A stretch of DNA of 50,982 nt from a virus, in IMG/VR virus record IMGVR_UViG_3300045282_000198, positions 1 through 50,982 of that record. The stretch is one strand, 5' to 3'. Below, piece by piece: positions 1 through 6,482 of the stretch. A model generated the notes under the pieces. That model searched no databases, had not been told where the DNA came from, and worked only from the letters and a program-made list of their open reading frames with translations. A program made the position numbers and the translations under genes. Positions within the stretch are counted from its first letter, which is position 1. Every line of letters begins with the position of its first letter.

Positions 1-127
1 ACGATTGTCACCCAGTCCGGGCGGAGCCGGACCAGCCGGTCCTCACCGGGCGGCGCCCACACGTACGCGTTACCCGCCAGGGACACGTCCTGCTCCATCC
101 GGGCCAGCAGCTGCCCCGTCGTGGAGT
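1..127. repeat. Left copy of 127-bp terminal direct repeat
   Basis: Bases 1-127 are identical to 50,856-50,982. The portal reading frame continues unbroken when the two copies are overlaid, so this is a closed circle with a unit length of 50,855 bp. A length of exactly 127 matches a common assembler k-mer size, so it is more likely an assembly overlap than a biological terminal repeat. Confidence 0.95.
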
Positions 128-416
128 CCGGGCCGAACGGTTCCTCCAGCAGCCCCAGCGACCGGTTGCCGTACAAGTGCTTGTCGTCCAGGGCCTGCAG
201 CCGGAACGTCGCCTCGCTGAACAGCATCATGCGGATCAGGATCGCGGCGAAGACGGGAGAGTTGCCCGCGTTGGCGTCCTGCGCGAACTGGGCGAGCTGC
301 GGCAGGACCGGCTCCCGGTCCGGCGACGCGTACGAGGTCGTCAAGACAGACGCGCCGGATGCCTGGCCCTCCCAGTAGCCCGCCCGGCGCGTCAGCCGGT
401 CCCACAGCCGCGTCAC
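1..416 (-). CDS. Portal protein, N-terminal part (continues at right end)
   Basis: This is the N-terminal part of the phage portal, the dodecameric ring at the capsid vertex through which DNA is packaged. I chose the GTG at 416-414: its first bases overlap the TGA of the upstream 76-residue gene (GTGA), and the translation begins MTRLWDRLTRRAG. The frame then runs to position 1 and continues without interruption into the frame at 50,982-49,844, giving about 475 residues in total, the usual size for HK97-type portals. No stop codon occurs across the join, which is the best evidence that the genome is circular here. Confidence 0.93.
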   Translation of the reverse strand, partial: MTRLWDRLTRRAGYWEGQASGASVLTTSYASPDREPVLPQLAQFAQDANAGNSPVFAAILIRMMLFSEATFRLQALDDKHLYGNRSLGLLEEPFGPDSTTGQLLARMEQDVSLAGNAYVWAPPGEDRLVRLRPDWVTI

Positions 417-643
417 GCCGCACCGGCGATCTTGTCCAGCGCCCTGCCGATGGCCACCCACTCGCGCGCCTTGCGACTGTTCCTGACCGTCAGCTCAGTG
501 ACCTCGAAGTCGCGCTGCAGCCGGTCGCAGACCACGGCCAGGTGCTCGTCACACGCCCAGGAGGTCACCACGTCGCCAGTCCGCATGATCGTCCAATGCG
601 GATCGGCGGCGTCGCACACCTCGCAGCACAGGTAGAGACTCAC
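413..643 (-). CDS. Small cysteine-containing protein between terminase and portal
   Basis: A 76-residue protein of unknown function. It starts at GTG 643, which overlaps the stop of the upstream membrane protein (GTGA), and its own stop overlaps the portal start in the same way, so it is translationally coupled on both sides. Two cysteines in CCEVCD and a later CDEH could form a metal site, and the C-terminal half looks helical and charged. The position suggests a packaging or head-assembly accessory, but that is inference only. Confidence 0.8.
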   Translation of the reverse strand: MSLYLCCEVCDAADPHWTIMRTGDVVTSWACDEHLAVVCDRLQRDFEVTELTVRNSRKAREWVAIGRALDKIAGAA

Positions 644-864
644 CCGGCCCGCCTCGCACGCTCGAGCACGTCATGCAACGTCGCCGGCACCCCGTGCACC
701 TGCGGTTCCCGCTCATCCATCCCGTCGTCGCGGCTCAGCGCCCAGAACCCCACCGCCACCGAGTCGGCGATCACGCACAACCCGAACCCCAGACGGCCCG
801 TCAGCCACCCCCCGGCCAGCACACCGAGCAGGGAGATCCCGAGGAGGGCCACGGACAGGCGCAC
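640..864 (-). CDS. Small membrane protein
   Basis: A 74-residue protein with two hydrophobic stretches, at about residues 3-22 and 26-44, and a charged C-terminus. The GTG start at 864 is preceded at good spacing by a perfect AGGAGG at about 869-874. It is the first gene of a coupled trio (this gene, the 76-residue protein, portal). The function is unknown. The long nuclease frame reading through this region on the same strand in another phase is probably not translated this far. Confidence 0.72.
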   Translation of the reverse strand: MRLSVALLGISLLGVLAGGWLTGRLGFGLCVIADSVAVGFWALSRDDGMDEREPQVHGVPATLHDVLERARRAG

Positions 865-1639
865 GGGAACCTCCTAAGCTGATGGCATGAGCAATATCGC
901 GGGTCCTGACAGCCTTCACGGCGATCTCCGGGCGTACCTTTACCGCACCTGCCTGGAAACCCCGCATGACGACCTCAGCTTCCACTGGGTCATGACCCCG
1001 GAATGGCACAGCGAGATCCGCCGGCAGTTCCTTGAACCCGGCCAGCGGCTCGCCGGGCCGGAGTACTTGCTGGGCATGCCGATCGAGGTCCGCGCCGACG
1101 GCGGGGCGCCGCACCTGGAACTGAACGCCTAACACGGCCCAGACGCCCGGCTGGGCGAGTTCCTCCCACCGGGCGAACGCCCACGCGGCCAGCGTCGCCG
1201 CCACCAGCGGCCCCTGATCCGTCTCCACCTTCGGATCCCACGCCTGCGCCCCCGCCAAAGGCCGCTGCTGCCCCGCCCGCACCGCCGCCGTCAACGGCGG
1301 CTGATCCAGGTGGGCGAAACGGCCAGCGTCGTTGACCAGGTCCAGGAACTCGCCGTGGGCCACCGCCATGTCCTGCGCCGTCAGCTCCTTGACAAGGATC
1401 CCCGCCTCGAACAGCGGCTTCACCAGCGTCCCGCTCTGAGACTTCGGGTACAACGCCACGTCCACCGGGTCATGCTTGGCGCTCAGGCCCGTCAGCCGGG
1501 CCACCGCGCCGCGCGGATGGTCATACCAGACCAGATCCACGACTAGGCGCGGCCCGTCCTTCTCCCGGCCCGCCGCGACGATCGCGCAATGCCGCCGATC
1601 CTCGCTGATCGCCACCCCGAAGGCGACGGGGCCGTTCAC
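713..1639 (-). CDS. terL: Terminase large subunit, nuclease domain (separate frame)
   Basis: The first 170 or so residues are the RNase H-like nuclease half of a large terminase: a VAFGVAISEDRRHCAIVA strand with the first acidic residue, then a VDVALYPKS strand, and a final acidic residue in the LVAATLAAW region. It starts at GTG 1639, whose bases overlap the TGA of the ATPase frame (GTGA). The frame stays open to 713, but beyond about 1130 it is antisense to the well-supported gene at 887-1132 and overlaps the membrane protein at 640-864, so the true C-terminus is probably near 1130. The split from the ATPase is either a real two-protein terminase or the effect of a one-base loss in the GGGGG run at about 1650. 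Confidence 0.7.
   Translation of the reverse strand: MNGPVAFGVAISEDRRHCAIVAAGREKDGPRLVVDLVWYDHPRGAVARLTGLSAKHDPVDVALYPKSQSGTLVKPLFEAGILVKELTAQDMAVAHGEFLDLVNDAGRFAHLDQPPLTAAVRAGQQRPLAGAQAWDPKVETDQGPLVAATLAAWAFARWEELAQPGVWAVLGVQFQVRRPAVGADLDRHAQQVLRPGEPLAGFKELPADLAVPFRGHDPVEAEVVMRGFQAGAVKVRPEIAVKAVRTRDIAHAISLGGSRAPVRGPPRDLPARCAGRGVADGPSGVRVVRDRRLGGGGVLGAEPRRRDG
887..1132 (+). CDS. Conserved small phage protein, lone plus-strand gene
   Basis: An 81-residue acidic protein with a central HWVMTPEWHSEIRR and a C-terminal LLGMPIEV...APHLE pattern. I recognise this as a recurrent small protein of actinophages without a known function. There is no Shine-Dalgarno. A TAAGCT box (875-880) lies 6 nt before the ATG, with CGGACA 17 nt upstream of it, so it is probably transcribed as a leaderless mRNA. 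It is convergent with the terminase nuclease gene and divergent from the membrane protein at 640-864. Confidence 0.75.
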   Translation: MSNIAGPDSLHGDLRAYLYRTCLETPHDDLSFHWVMTPEWHSEIRRQFLEPGQRLAGPEYLLGMPIEVRADGGAPHLELNA

Positions 1640-2571
1640 AACCGCACCCCCGGCGCAGCAGCCGCCGACCAGGTGTCCTCGCCGACCACATCCCAGCCCG
1701 GCTTAGCCACATCCGGCCACTGACAGCCATACGCCCGCCGGAACTCGCTGAGCTCCATCAGCTCATAGTCCGCGCGCACCACATCCTCCGTCACCGTGAT
1801 GCCCAGCGCCGGCATCCGCCGCCGCCACGTCACCGGATCACCCGGATCCTCATCATCAGCGAACGAATACCCGATATAACACCCGTCGGACGTGACGCCC
1901 ATCTCCGCGCGGGCCCGGCCGTCCTCCACCTTCGCCTTGAAGTACGCCGACTTCTCCGTACCCGCCGCGGACACCACCCACAGCTGCGCATCGCGGGTCA
2001 TCATCGCCGGGCGCATCGCCTGCTCCAGATGATCATCCTCTTGGGCCCAGGCTTCGTCTATGACGCCAAGGTCGAGCGAATCGCCGTGCCCGGAGACCTG
2101 CGTGCCGGACACCAGGCTCAGCATCGACCCGTTCTTGAACAGGTACGCCTCAGTGCCCGAACCACGCCGCACGTCAACGAACGGCGCCAGCTTCGACCGC
2201 GCGATAACCGGCCACCACGTATCAAGCAGCCGCTTCCGCGCATCCACCCGGGTCTGCGCCGTATACGCGATCTGCGTCCCCGGCCGCCGCAGCGCCCGCG
2301 CGATCATCATCGCCAGCAGGTCTACCGTCTTGCCCTGCTGCCGCATCACCTCTATCACAACCTGCCGGTACGCGAACCGGCCATCCGGCGTCAGCTCCGT
2401 CGTGACGGCGTTGACCTCATGCTGCCACGGCATCAGCCCCGGGCCGGACGTCGTGGCGAACCCGAGCAGCTCCGCGGTCTTCCCGATGCCCGCCGCGAGG
2501 TTCGGCCGCCCCGTCGCCGGGGTCGCGAACCTAGGCCTGCAAGGCGCCGAAGAGTCCCGTGAGATCGGCAT
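1636..2571 (-). CDS. terL: Terminase large subunit, ATPase domain
   Basis: A 311-residue ATPase half of the packaging motor. It has an adenine-binding MPWQ at about residue 48, a Walker A-like RQQGKT near residue 80, a Walker B VIDEAW with the catalytic acid, and a coupling motif VVSAAGTE. It would translocate DNA through the portal into the prohead. The start at 2571 lies 41 nt inside the small-terminase-like gene with no clear ribosome site, suggesting translational coupling. Ordinary large terminases are 450-550 residues in one chain. Here the nuclease domain follows in a separate frame joined by GTGA. Confidence 0.88.
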   Translation of the reverse strand: MPISRDSSAPCRPRFATPATGRPNLAAGIGKTAELLGFATTSGPGLMPWQHEVNAVTTELTPDGRFAYRQVVIEVMRQQGKTVDLLAMMIARALRRPGTQIAYTAQTRVDARKRLLDTWWPVIARSKLAPFVDVRRGSGTEAYLFKNGSMLSLVSGTQVSGHGDSLDLGVIDEAWAQEDDHLEQAMRPAMMTRDAQLWVVSAAGTEKSAYFKAKVEDGRARAEMGVTSDGCYIGYSFADDEDPGDPVTWRRRMPALGITVTEDVVRADYELMELSEFRRAYGCQWPDVAKPGWDVVGEDTWSAAAAPGVRL

Positions 2572-2869
2572 CGGCTTCGGTCTTGCCCTTCGGCATCAGG
2601 GTCAGCAGCGTCTTCCGCAGCTCCGCGCCCAGGATCGCGTTCCCCGGATCCGCCCGGTGCGCCTCCGCCATCCGCGCCGCCAGCTGCCGCAGCTCAGACG
2701 CCGCGTCGGTCACCTCACCGGCCTGCACGCACACCGGCACGGGCGGCGGGGGGAGTTCCGGCACGGTGCGGCTGCCGCCGCGGACCACCGCGCACCGTCT
2801 GCACAAGCTGTGATCGCCCGCCTTGTGCGCCCGGGTACGGCGGACACGAAGCGCCCCCGAATCCGCCAC
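2531..2869 (-). CDS. Putative small terminase-like protein
   Basis: A 112-residue protein. The N-terminal half carries a CRRC pair and a proline-rich linker. The C-terminal half (VTDAASELRQLAARM onward) is helical, as in the short proteins that precede large terminases in actinophages. I chose GTG 2869 because GGAGG at 2876-2880 sits 6 nt upstream. A start further upstream (2887) is possible. Its position directly before the ATPase gene and beside a repeat-rich noncoding stretch fits DNA recognition for packaging, but no family signature proves it. Confidence 0.6.
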   Translation of the reverse strand: MADSGALRVRRTRAHKAGDHSLCRRCAVVRGGSRTVPELPPPPVPVCVQAGEVTDAASELRQLAARMAEAHRADPGNAILGAELRKTLLTLMPKGKTEADADLTGLFGALQA

Positions 2870-3284
2870 AATCACCCTCCGTAACATACGTCTGGGGCCT
2901 CACGACCGGGGACGGTCACCCTCCGCTGCTCACGTTCAGTCACGCCCGGAGGGCCGAAGCCGCCGCCGTCACACCCTGTAACGTTACGCAGAGTGCCCAG
3001 TGTATGACTGTCGGGGACCCGGGTCATCTGACCCCATCCTGTCCCGCGAGCCGATTCGATGGGGCCTCTGACCTGCGCAAACGTCGGATGGTGACCATCC
3101 GGTGACGGTGCACGGGAGGGCCGGGCCGGGTACCCCGGGGGGTACCGTGGAGGGTGACCGTGCGTGATATCGGACCCTCCTGCGCCTGCTACGTACTGTG
3201 AGCGTCCCTATGGCGCCCATCCTGCGCCACCCTCCGCGCTCACCCTCCGTACACGGTGACCGTATCCTCACCTGCTACTATCCG
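2870..3284. promoter_or_regulatory. Repeat-rich gap next to terminase; candidate cos/pac region
   Basis: I see no convincing gene in this 415-bp gap. It holds several copies of the decamer TCACCCTCCG or its complement: 2872-2881, 2916-2925, 3240-3249, a one-mismatch copy at 3227-3236, and a 13-bp inverted copy (3149-3161) of 2912-2924. It also has the palindromes GTAACGTTAC (2978-2987) and GGATGG-TGA-CCATCC (3086-3100), and two GGTACC sites around a GC-rich turn near 3130-3145. Such clustering between an HNH nuclease and the terminase genes is where cos sites usually lie. Read on the minus strand, the same decamer is GGAGG followed by GTG, so it could also serve as a translation start. Confidence 0.45.
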
Positions 3285-3584
3285 TCACCACTGGCGGGAG
3301 GATGGCCACGCACGCCGCGGCATGACCCTCCCCTGCCTGCGGAGATTGCTCTCAGCCAGGTTGTGCCGTGCGCAGGACAGGCCGGGCAGGTAGCCGCTGC
3401 GGTCCGCCGTGTGGGGCAGATGCAGGTACCGGCGTGCGACGTCGAGGGGCCACCACCACATGCGCTCGCCGCCGTGGGCACAGCGGTCGCCGGGCCGGTA
3501 CAGCAGCAGACGGCGTTCACGCTCGGCTTGGTGGGGGTGGCCGTAGCCGCGTGCGTGGGTGCTGGCCCGGCCGCGCGCAGCCAT
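3285..3584 (-). CDS. HNH endonuclease, packaging-associated
   Basis: A 99-residue HNH nuclease. After a basic N-terminus come GYGHPHQAERERRLLLY, a Cys-containing turn (CAHGGERMWW), and a C-terminal beta-beta-alpha metal core ending in LPHTADRSGYLPGL and CARHNLAESN, which supplies the His/Asn residues. Small HNH proteins beside terminase genes are known to help the large terminase cut cos sites in HK97-like phages, and the location here fits that role. The start at 3584 lies 2 nt after the preceding stop. Confidence 0.8.
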   Translation of the reverse strand: MAARGRASTHARGYGHPHQAERERRLLLYRPGDRCAHGGERMWWWPLDVARRYLHLPHTADRSGYLPGLSCARHNLAESNLRRQGRVMPRRAWPSSRQW

Positions 3585-3586
3585 GG

Positions 3587-3760
3587 TCAGTCCTGCTCCA
3601 GTGCCCGCGCCGCATCCTCGAGCATCACCATGACCTTCTCGTGGAACTCCTGCTCAGCTGCCCAGTCGGCGGCGCAGAACCAGTGGATGAATCCGTACGG
3701 GCCGATGACCTTGACGGTGACGTCCTCGGTGAGGCAGTCGTAGCAGAGCGGCGCGGCCAT
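3587..3760 (-). CDS. Small Zn-binding-like protein
   Basis: A 57-residue protein starting MAAPLCYDCL. A CYDC knuckle near the N-terminus and a later HWFCAADW suggest one metal site, and the C-terminus is an acidic helix. The ATG at 3760 lies 2 nt after the stop of the preceding 30-residue gene. A longer upstream extension is open, but only this start gives a compact protein without Arg/Pro-rich antisense-like sequence. Function unknown. Confidence 0.65.
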   Translation of the reverse strand: MAAPLCYDCLTEDVTVKVIGPYGFIHWFCAADWAAEQEFHEKVMVMLEDAARALEQD

Positions 3761-3762
3761 GG

Positions 3763-3855
3763 TCAGGCCGCGCGGCCGCGGAACAGGCCGACGAGGTACG
3801 CCAGGGCGATGATGCCGACCAGGATGATGAGGATCCACGTTTGCAGGCTGGTCAT
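3763..3855 (-). CDS. Tiny single-pass membrane protein
   Basis: A 30-residue peptide made of one transmembrane helix (WILIILVGIIALAYLVGL) and a short basic tail. Its ATG overlaps the TGA of the upstream gene (ATGA), so it is translationally coupled. Function unknown. Confidence 0.62.
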   Translation of the reverse strand: MTSLQTWILIILVGIIALAYLVGLFRGRAA

Positions 3856-3989
3856 GGCTTGCCTTCCTGTGCGCTGTGGCGGCGGCATGGTGACGTCCGG
3901 GTGAGCCACGCGCCGCCGGGGAGCAGGTCGTGCCAGGCGACGCAGCCGCATGCCCATTCGGTGCGGTTGCAGGAGGCCCATATCATCAT
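3852..3989 (-). CDS. Small Cys/Trp-rich protein
   Basis: A 45-residue protein beginning MMIWASCNRTEWACGC. The three closely spaced cysteines and tryptophans resemble the minimal metal-binding proteins common in actinophages. It starts 9 nt after the preceding stop, with AGGAGG between them, and ends in an ATGA overlap with the membrane peptide. Function unknown. Confidence 0.6.
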   Translation of the reverse strand: MMIWASCNRTEWACGCVAWHDLLPGGAWLTRTSPCRRHSAQEGKP

Positions 3990-3998
3990 GGCTGCCTC

Positions 3999-4127
3999 CT
4001 ACATGCGCTTGGGCTTGGGCTTGGGGCCGTTGATGCGGATCACGGCGGCGACCTTGCCGTCGGGGTCGTGGTAGAGCTCTACGACGGCCCCGTCGGTCCT
4101 GGTGCCGTCCGGGATGCGCACGTCCAT
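3999..4127 (-). CDS. Small basic-tailed protein, first gene of the late block
   Basis: A 42-residue protein with the pattern MDVRIPDGTRTDGAVVE and a Lys/Pro-rich tail. GGAGGA sits 5 nt before the ATG. It is the first gene downstream of the promoter at 4269-4296 and the hairpin at 4148-4180, so it opens the packaging and structural transcription unit. Function unknown. Confidence 0.62.
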   Translation of the reverse strand: MDVRIPDGTRTDGAVVELYHDPDGKVAAVIRINGPKPKPKRM

Positions 4128-4147
4128 GGTGTCCTCCGGGGAAGCGT

Positions 4148-4180
4148 CAGCCCCGGCATGGGGGGGCTATGCCGGGGCTG
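4148..4180. terminator. Perfect 12-bp hairpin in late leader
   Basis: CAGCCCCGGCAT (4148-4159) and its exact complement ATGCCGGGGCTG (4169-4180) enclose a 9-nt loop. There is no T-run on either side. It lies between the late promoter and the first small gene, so it could be an attenuator or antiterminator target as well as a terminator. Confidence 0.6.
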
Positions 4181-4268
4181 CATTGACCGCTTCGCGCGCC
4201 TGAGCGGGAGCAAGGGCGCACATGGCCAGGAGCAGTTTCCCTGGGGCAGGCATAGTGCTCCTAGCCCC

Positions 4269-4296
4269 AGGTTAGGAGATGGCAAGCCGTTGTCAA
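4269..4296 (-). promoter_or_regulatory. Candidate late promoter (minus strand)
   Basis: On the minus strand a perfect TTGACA (4296-4291) is followed after 16 nt by TAACCT (4274-4269), a match to the actinobacterial TANNNT -10. It lies just downstream of a terminator-like hairpin (4333-4359) and reads into the packaging genes. It is the best promoter candidate for the minus-strand late operon. Confidence 0.55.
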
Positions 4297-4332
4297 GAGC
4301 CGGGCGTCGCGTGTCTCCCGGTGCGGGCAGGT

Positions 4333-4359
4333 CCGGCCTCCCGTGTGCTGGGAGGCCGG
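4333..4359. terminator. GC-rich hairpin separating two minus-strand blocks
   Basis: CCGGCCTCCC (4333-4342) and GGGAGGCCGG (4350-4359) form a perfect 10-bp stem with a 7-nt loop. It lies after the last gene of the 11.2-4.46 kb minus block and before the late promoter, so it probably ends that transcription unit. There is no U-tract, as is usual in high-GC actinobacteria. Confidence 0.55.
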
Positions 4360-4463
4360 GGTCTTACCGGTGGGCGGGGGATCAGGGCCCCAGTCAGATC
4401 GGCTCTGGGCGCCGGGCGGGAATCAAGGCACACACCCGCACGTCCCTGCCCTAAGCGATCCCC

Positions 4464-4739
4464 CTAGTGGGAGTCATTCGCATCCATGTCGGCGATGACC
4501 TCGGCGAGCGCGTCGCCGGACCATGAGTCGAACTTCTTGCTGTTGATCTTCTCCACCACGTTATACCTGTCATGCGCGTGGGCTGCGATGTGGCTGTTCT
4601 TCAGGACGGCCAGCGACCACGCGTGGCTGCTCAGGATTGAGTGGAACCGGGTGTGAGCCTCGGTGATGGCGACCACGACGCCGCAGTCCTCGCAGACGGT
4701 GATGCCGTCGGTGACCTTGTATCTCGGCCCGGAGCTCAT
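4464..4739 (-). CDS. Small CxxC protein
   Basis: A 91-residue protein of unknown function, starting MSSGPRYKVTDGITVCEDCG. One CEDC knuckle and several histidines (HTRFH, HSHAW-like positions, HIAAHAHDRY) could bind metal. It is the last gene before the block terminator at 4333-4359. The start at 4739 is the first Met after a proline/arginine-rich stretch that does not look coding. Confidence 0.65.
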   Translation of the reverse strand: MSSGPRYKVTDGITVCEDCGVVVAITEAHTRFHSILSSHAWSLAVLKNSHIAAHAHDRYNVVEKINSKKFDSWSGDALAEVIADMDANDSH

Positions 4740-4786
4740 GCACCCCACCTTACAGACGCGCAACCCGGCCGGGCGGATTACGGGCG

Positions 4787-4960
4787 TCAGCCGCCGTCGC
4801 CCGCTACGGCCTGGACCACGGCCTGCGCGGCGGCATCCCATGCCTCCTGGATGCTCCCGTTCAGGACATCCCAGGACGGCAGTTCCGCACCGCTGATCAG
4901 GCTGATGCCGTTCGCCTTGGCTGCGTACGCCTCATAGGCGATCTGGCCGAAGTGTCCCAT
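4787..4960 (-). CDS. Small acidic helical protein
   Basis: A 57-residue protein with an alpha-helical, alanine-rich composition (MGHFGQIAYEAYAAKANG start). Its ATG immediately follows the TAG of the upstream gene, and GGAGG inside that gene's end serves as ribosome site. Function unknown; similar short proteins with an EAYAA-type start are frequent in actinophages. Confidence 0.65.
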   Translation of the reverse strand: MGHFGQIAYEAYAAKANGISLISGAELPSWDVLNGSIQEAWDAAAQAVVQAVAGDGG

Positions 4961-5239
4961 CTAGTCCTCCATTTGCTGAGGGGTGAGCCATGGTGCGAGG
5001 GCGGCGTGGAGGCGCTGCAGCTGGCCGATCTCGTACAAGGGGTGACCGCGGCCGCCTTTGCTGCCTGCCGGTGCCCGCTTCTCACCGACGGGCCTGAAAC
5101 CGGGCAGCGCGCGGATGACCATGCGGAGGCGGGCAGGATCGACGGGCATCCCCGCACGGGCGAACTCGGCGCACGCCTCGTCTACGGTCCAGCCCTGCCC
5201 GCCGCCGGTCAGCGGCCACAGCGGCAGATGTGCGCTCAC
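4961..5239 (-). CDS. Putative HTH DNA-binding protein
   Basis: A 92-residue protein. The segment WTVDEACAEFARAG...DPARLRMVIRALPG followed by a basic GSKGGRGHPLYEI region resembles a winged or MerR/excisionase-like helix-turn-helix. It starts at GTG 5239 in a GTGA overlap with the upstream gene. Possible role: transcriptional control or DNA binding for the FtsK block. The family assignment is by eye only. Confidence 0.6.
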   Translation of the reverse strand: MSAHLPLWPLTGGGQGWTVDEACAEFARAGMPVDPARLRMVIRALPGFRPVGEKRAPAGSKGGRGHPLYEIGQLQRLHAALAPWLTPQQMED

Positions 5240-5853
5240 AAGCTGCCCGGGGCGGTCTCGGCGCGTTCCAGGTCCTGCGCGATCTCCGCGAGGCGGCCCC
5301 ACGACGCCCGGCACGGCTCACCCGACTCCAGGTGACCGAAGCACCCGACACGGCCCGTGGGCTGCCCCGCCGCGTCGATCAGGACCTTCAGGAAATAGCA
5401 CCGGCACCGCGGGCACGGACGTGACGGGACGGGGCGCCATTGCTGGGCCTCGTCGATCGCCCTAACCGACATGGCCTCCCGCAGCCGCTGCTCCAGTTCA
5501 CGCAGCACCAGCCCGTACGTGTCGTCGTCGACGCCGGCTGCGAGCCTGGGGATGGCCTTGGTCAGGAGCCTGACGGTGACGGCATCGGAGCCGCCCGGCC
5601 GCTCATCCTCACCCCGCGTGGCGGCGCCGACGGCGTAGAGCAGCAGGTCCTCCGCCCACCGGGATGAGGACTGGATGGAGGTGTAGGCGTAGAACGCGGG
5701 GGGGTTGCCGGGGACGGGGGCGGCTGCGGGACGGCCGGTCACGCCCGGTGCGGGGCCTTCGACGGACGGGCGGCGGGCGTGGCAGCCGAGCTGAGGGAGG
5801 TACCGGGCCAGCTGGGTGCAGGCCTCGCGTACGAGGTCGGCCGGGTCCGCCAT
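5236..5853 (-). CDS. Protein with C-terminal Zn-ribbon-like domain
   Basis: A 205-residue protein. Residues 1-120 are helical with a SRWAEDLLLYAVGAATRG segment. The C-terminal part has four cysteines in CPRCRCYF and VGCFGHLESGEPC, consistent with a zinc ribbon. It begins a GTGA-coupled pair with the HTH protein, which suggests they act together, perhaps in DNA binding. Function unknown. Confidence 0.7.
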   Translation of the reverse strand: MADPADLVREACTQLARYLPQLGCHARRPSVEGPAPGVTGRPAAAPVPGNPPAFYAYTSIQSSSRWAEDLLLYAVGAATRGEDERPGGSDAVTVRLLTKAIPRLAAGVDDDTYGLVLRELEQRLREAMSVRAIDEAQQWRPVPSRPCPRCRCYFLKVLIDAAGQPTGRVGCFGHLESGEPCRASWGRLAEIAQDLERAETAPGSL

Positions 5854-5886
5854 CTACCACCTGCCCGCATCAGGAGTTGCCAGGAG

Positions 5887-6057
5887 CTAACCGGAGTCTA
5901 GGGCATCCGGCGCGGGCGGCTTGACCGCAACCAGCGTGTAGTCGCTGAATCCGACGTTCTCGTCCCCGCAGGCGGTGCAGTAGCCGTCGTCCCCGCAGGC
6001 GAATGCGATCATGCCGCCGCAGTCGTTGTGGAAGGCCCGGTACCCGGAGTCAGCCAT
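5887..6057 (-). CDS. Small zinc-ribbon protein (paralogue of 21209-21376)
   Basis: A 56-residue protein with a starting SGYRAFHNDCGG, then YCTACGDENV and FSDYTLVAVKPPAP. The two cysteine pairs make a zinc-ribbon pattern. It is strikingly similar to the plus-strand gene at 21209-21376, so the phage carries two copies in opposite operons. The ATG overlaps the end of the upstream gene. Function unknown, probably a nucleic-acid or protein-binding module. Confidence 0.75.
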   Translation of the reverse strand: MADSGYRAFHNDCGGMIAFACGDDGYCTACGDENVGFSDYTLVAVKPPAPDALDSG

Positions 6058-6232
6058 TGAGCCGGTCGATGATGGCGGTCAGCTCGCCGAGCAGGTACCG
6101 GGCCACGCCGTACGCCTCGGCGTAGGTGGTGATCTCGGGGGCGGCTGCGCCGCGGACAGCCTCAAGGCCAGCCGCATCGGACAGCGCGCGTGCCTTGGCG
6201 ATGATGCGGCGGTCGGCGTCGGTCAGGGTCAT
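6050..6232 (-). CDS. Small helical protein
   Basis: A 60-residue alpha-helical protein (MTLTDADRRIIAKARAL...) ending in YLLGELTAIIDRLNG. It overlaps the start of the zinc-ribbon gene by 8 nt, so translation is coupled. No family recognised; the pattern is common among small actinophage proteins. Confidence 0.68.
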   Translation of the reverse strand: MTLTDADRRIIAKARALSDAAGLEAVRGAAAPEITTYAEAYGVARYLLGELTAIIDRLNG

Positions 6233-6245
6233 TTCGCTGCTCCGT

Positions 6246-6482
6246 TCAGTTCGCGCTTGACGATGGCGGCAGCGGGTCCGCGTCCGCTCCGTCCCAGTCG
6301 AACTCGGCGTGGACGGCGGCGACCTCGCCCATGTCCAGCCAGCCGATACGCACTCCCGGCCGCTCAGTAGACGTCCACTTCAGGTCGCGGAGCTCGCCGA
6401 AGACCTGCGACCGGCCCACGGTGCAGTCCTCGACGTCGGCCTTGATCTGGACGCCGCTTTTCAGCGTGATGACCATCTTCAT
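6246..6482 (-). CDS. Small protein, unknown function
   Basis: A 78-residue protein starting MKMVITLKSGVQIKAD. The strand-rich N-terminus and acidic C-terminus (EFDWDGADAD) suggest a small beta domain. It overlaps the DUF2637-like gene by 4 nt (ATGA), placing it in the transfer-like operon. Function unknown. Confidence 0.68.
   Translation of the reverse strand: MKMVITLKSGVQIKADVEDCTVGRSQVFGELRDLKWTSTERPGVRIGWLDMGEVAAVHAEFDWDGADADPLPPSSSAN

Noticed and set aside
2984-3271. 95-residue minus-strand frame in the terminase gap
   Set aside because: Low-complexity Arg/Pro composition, no ribosome site, and it lies over palindromes and repeats.
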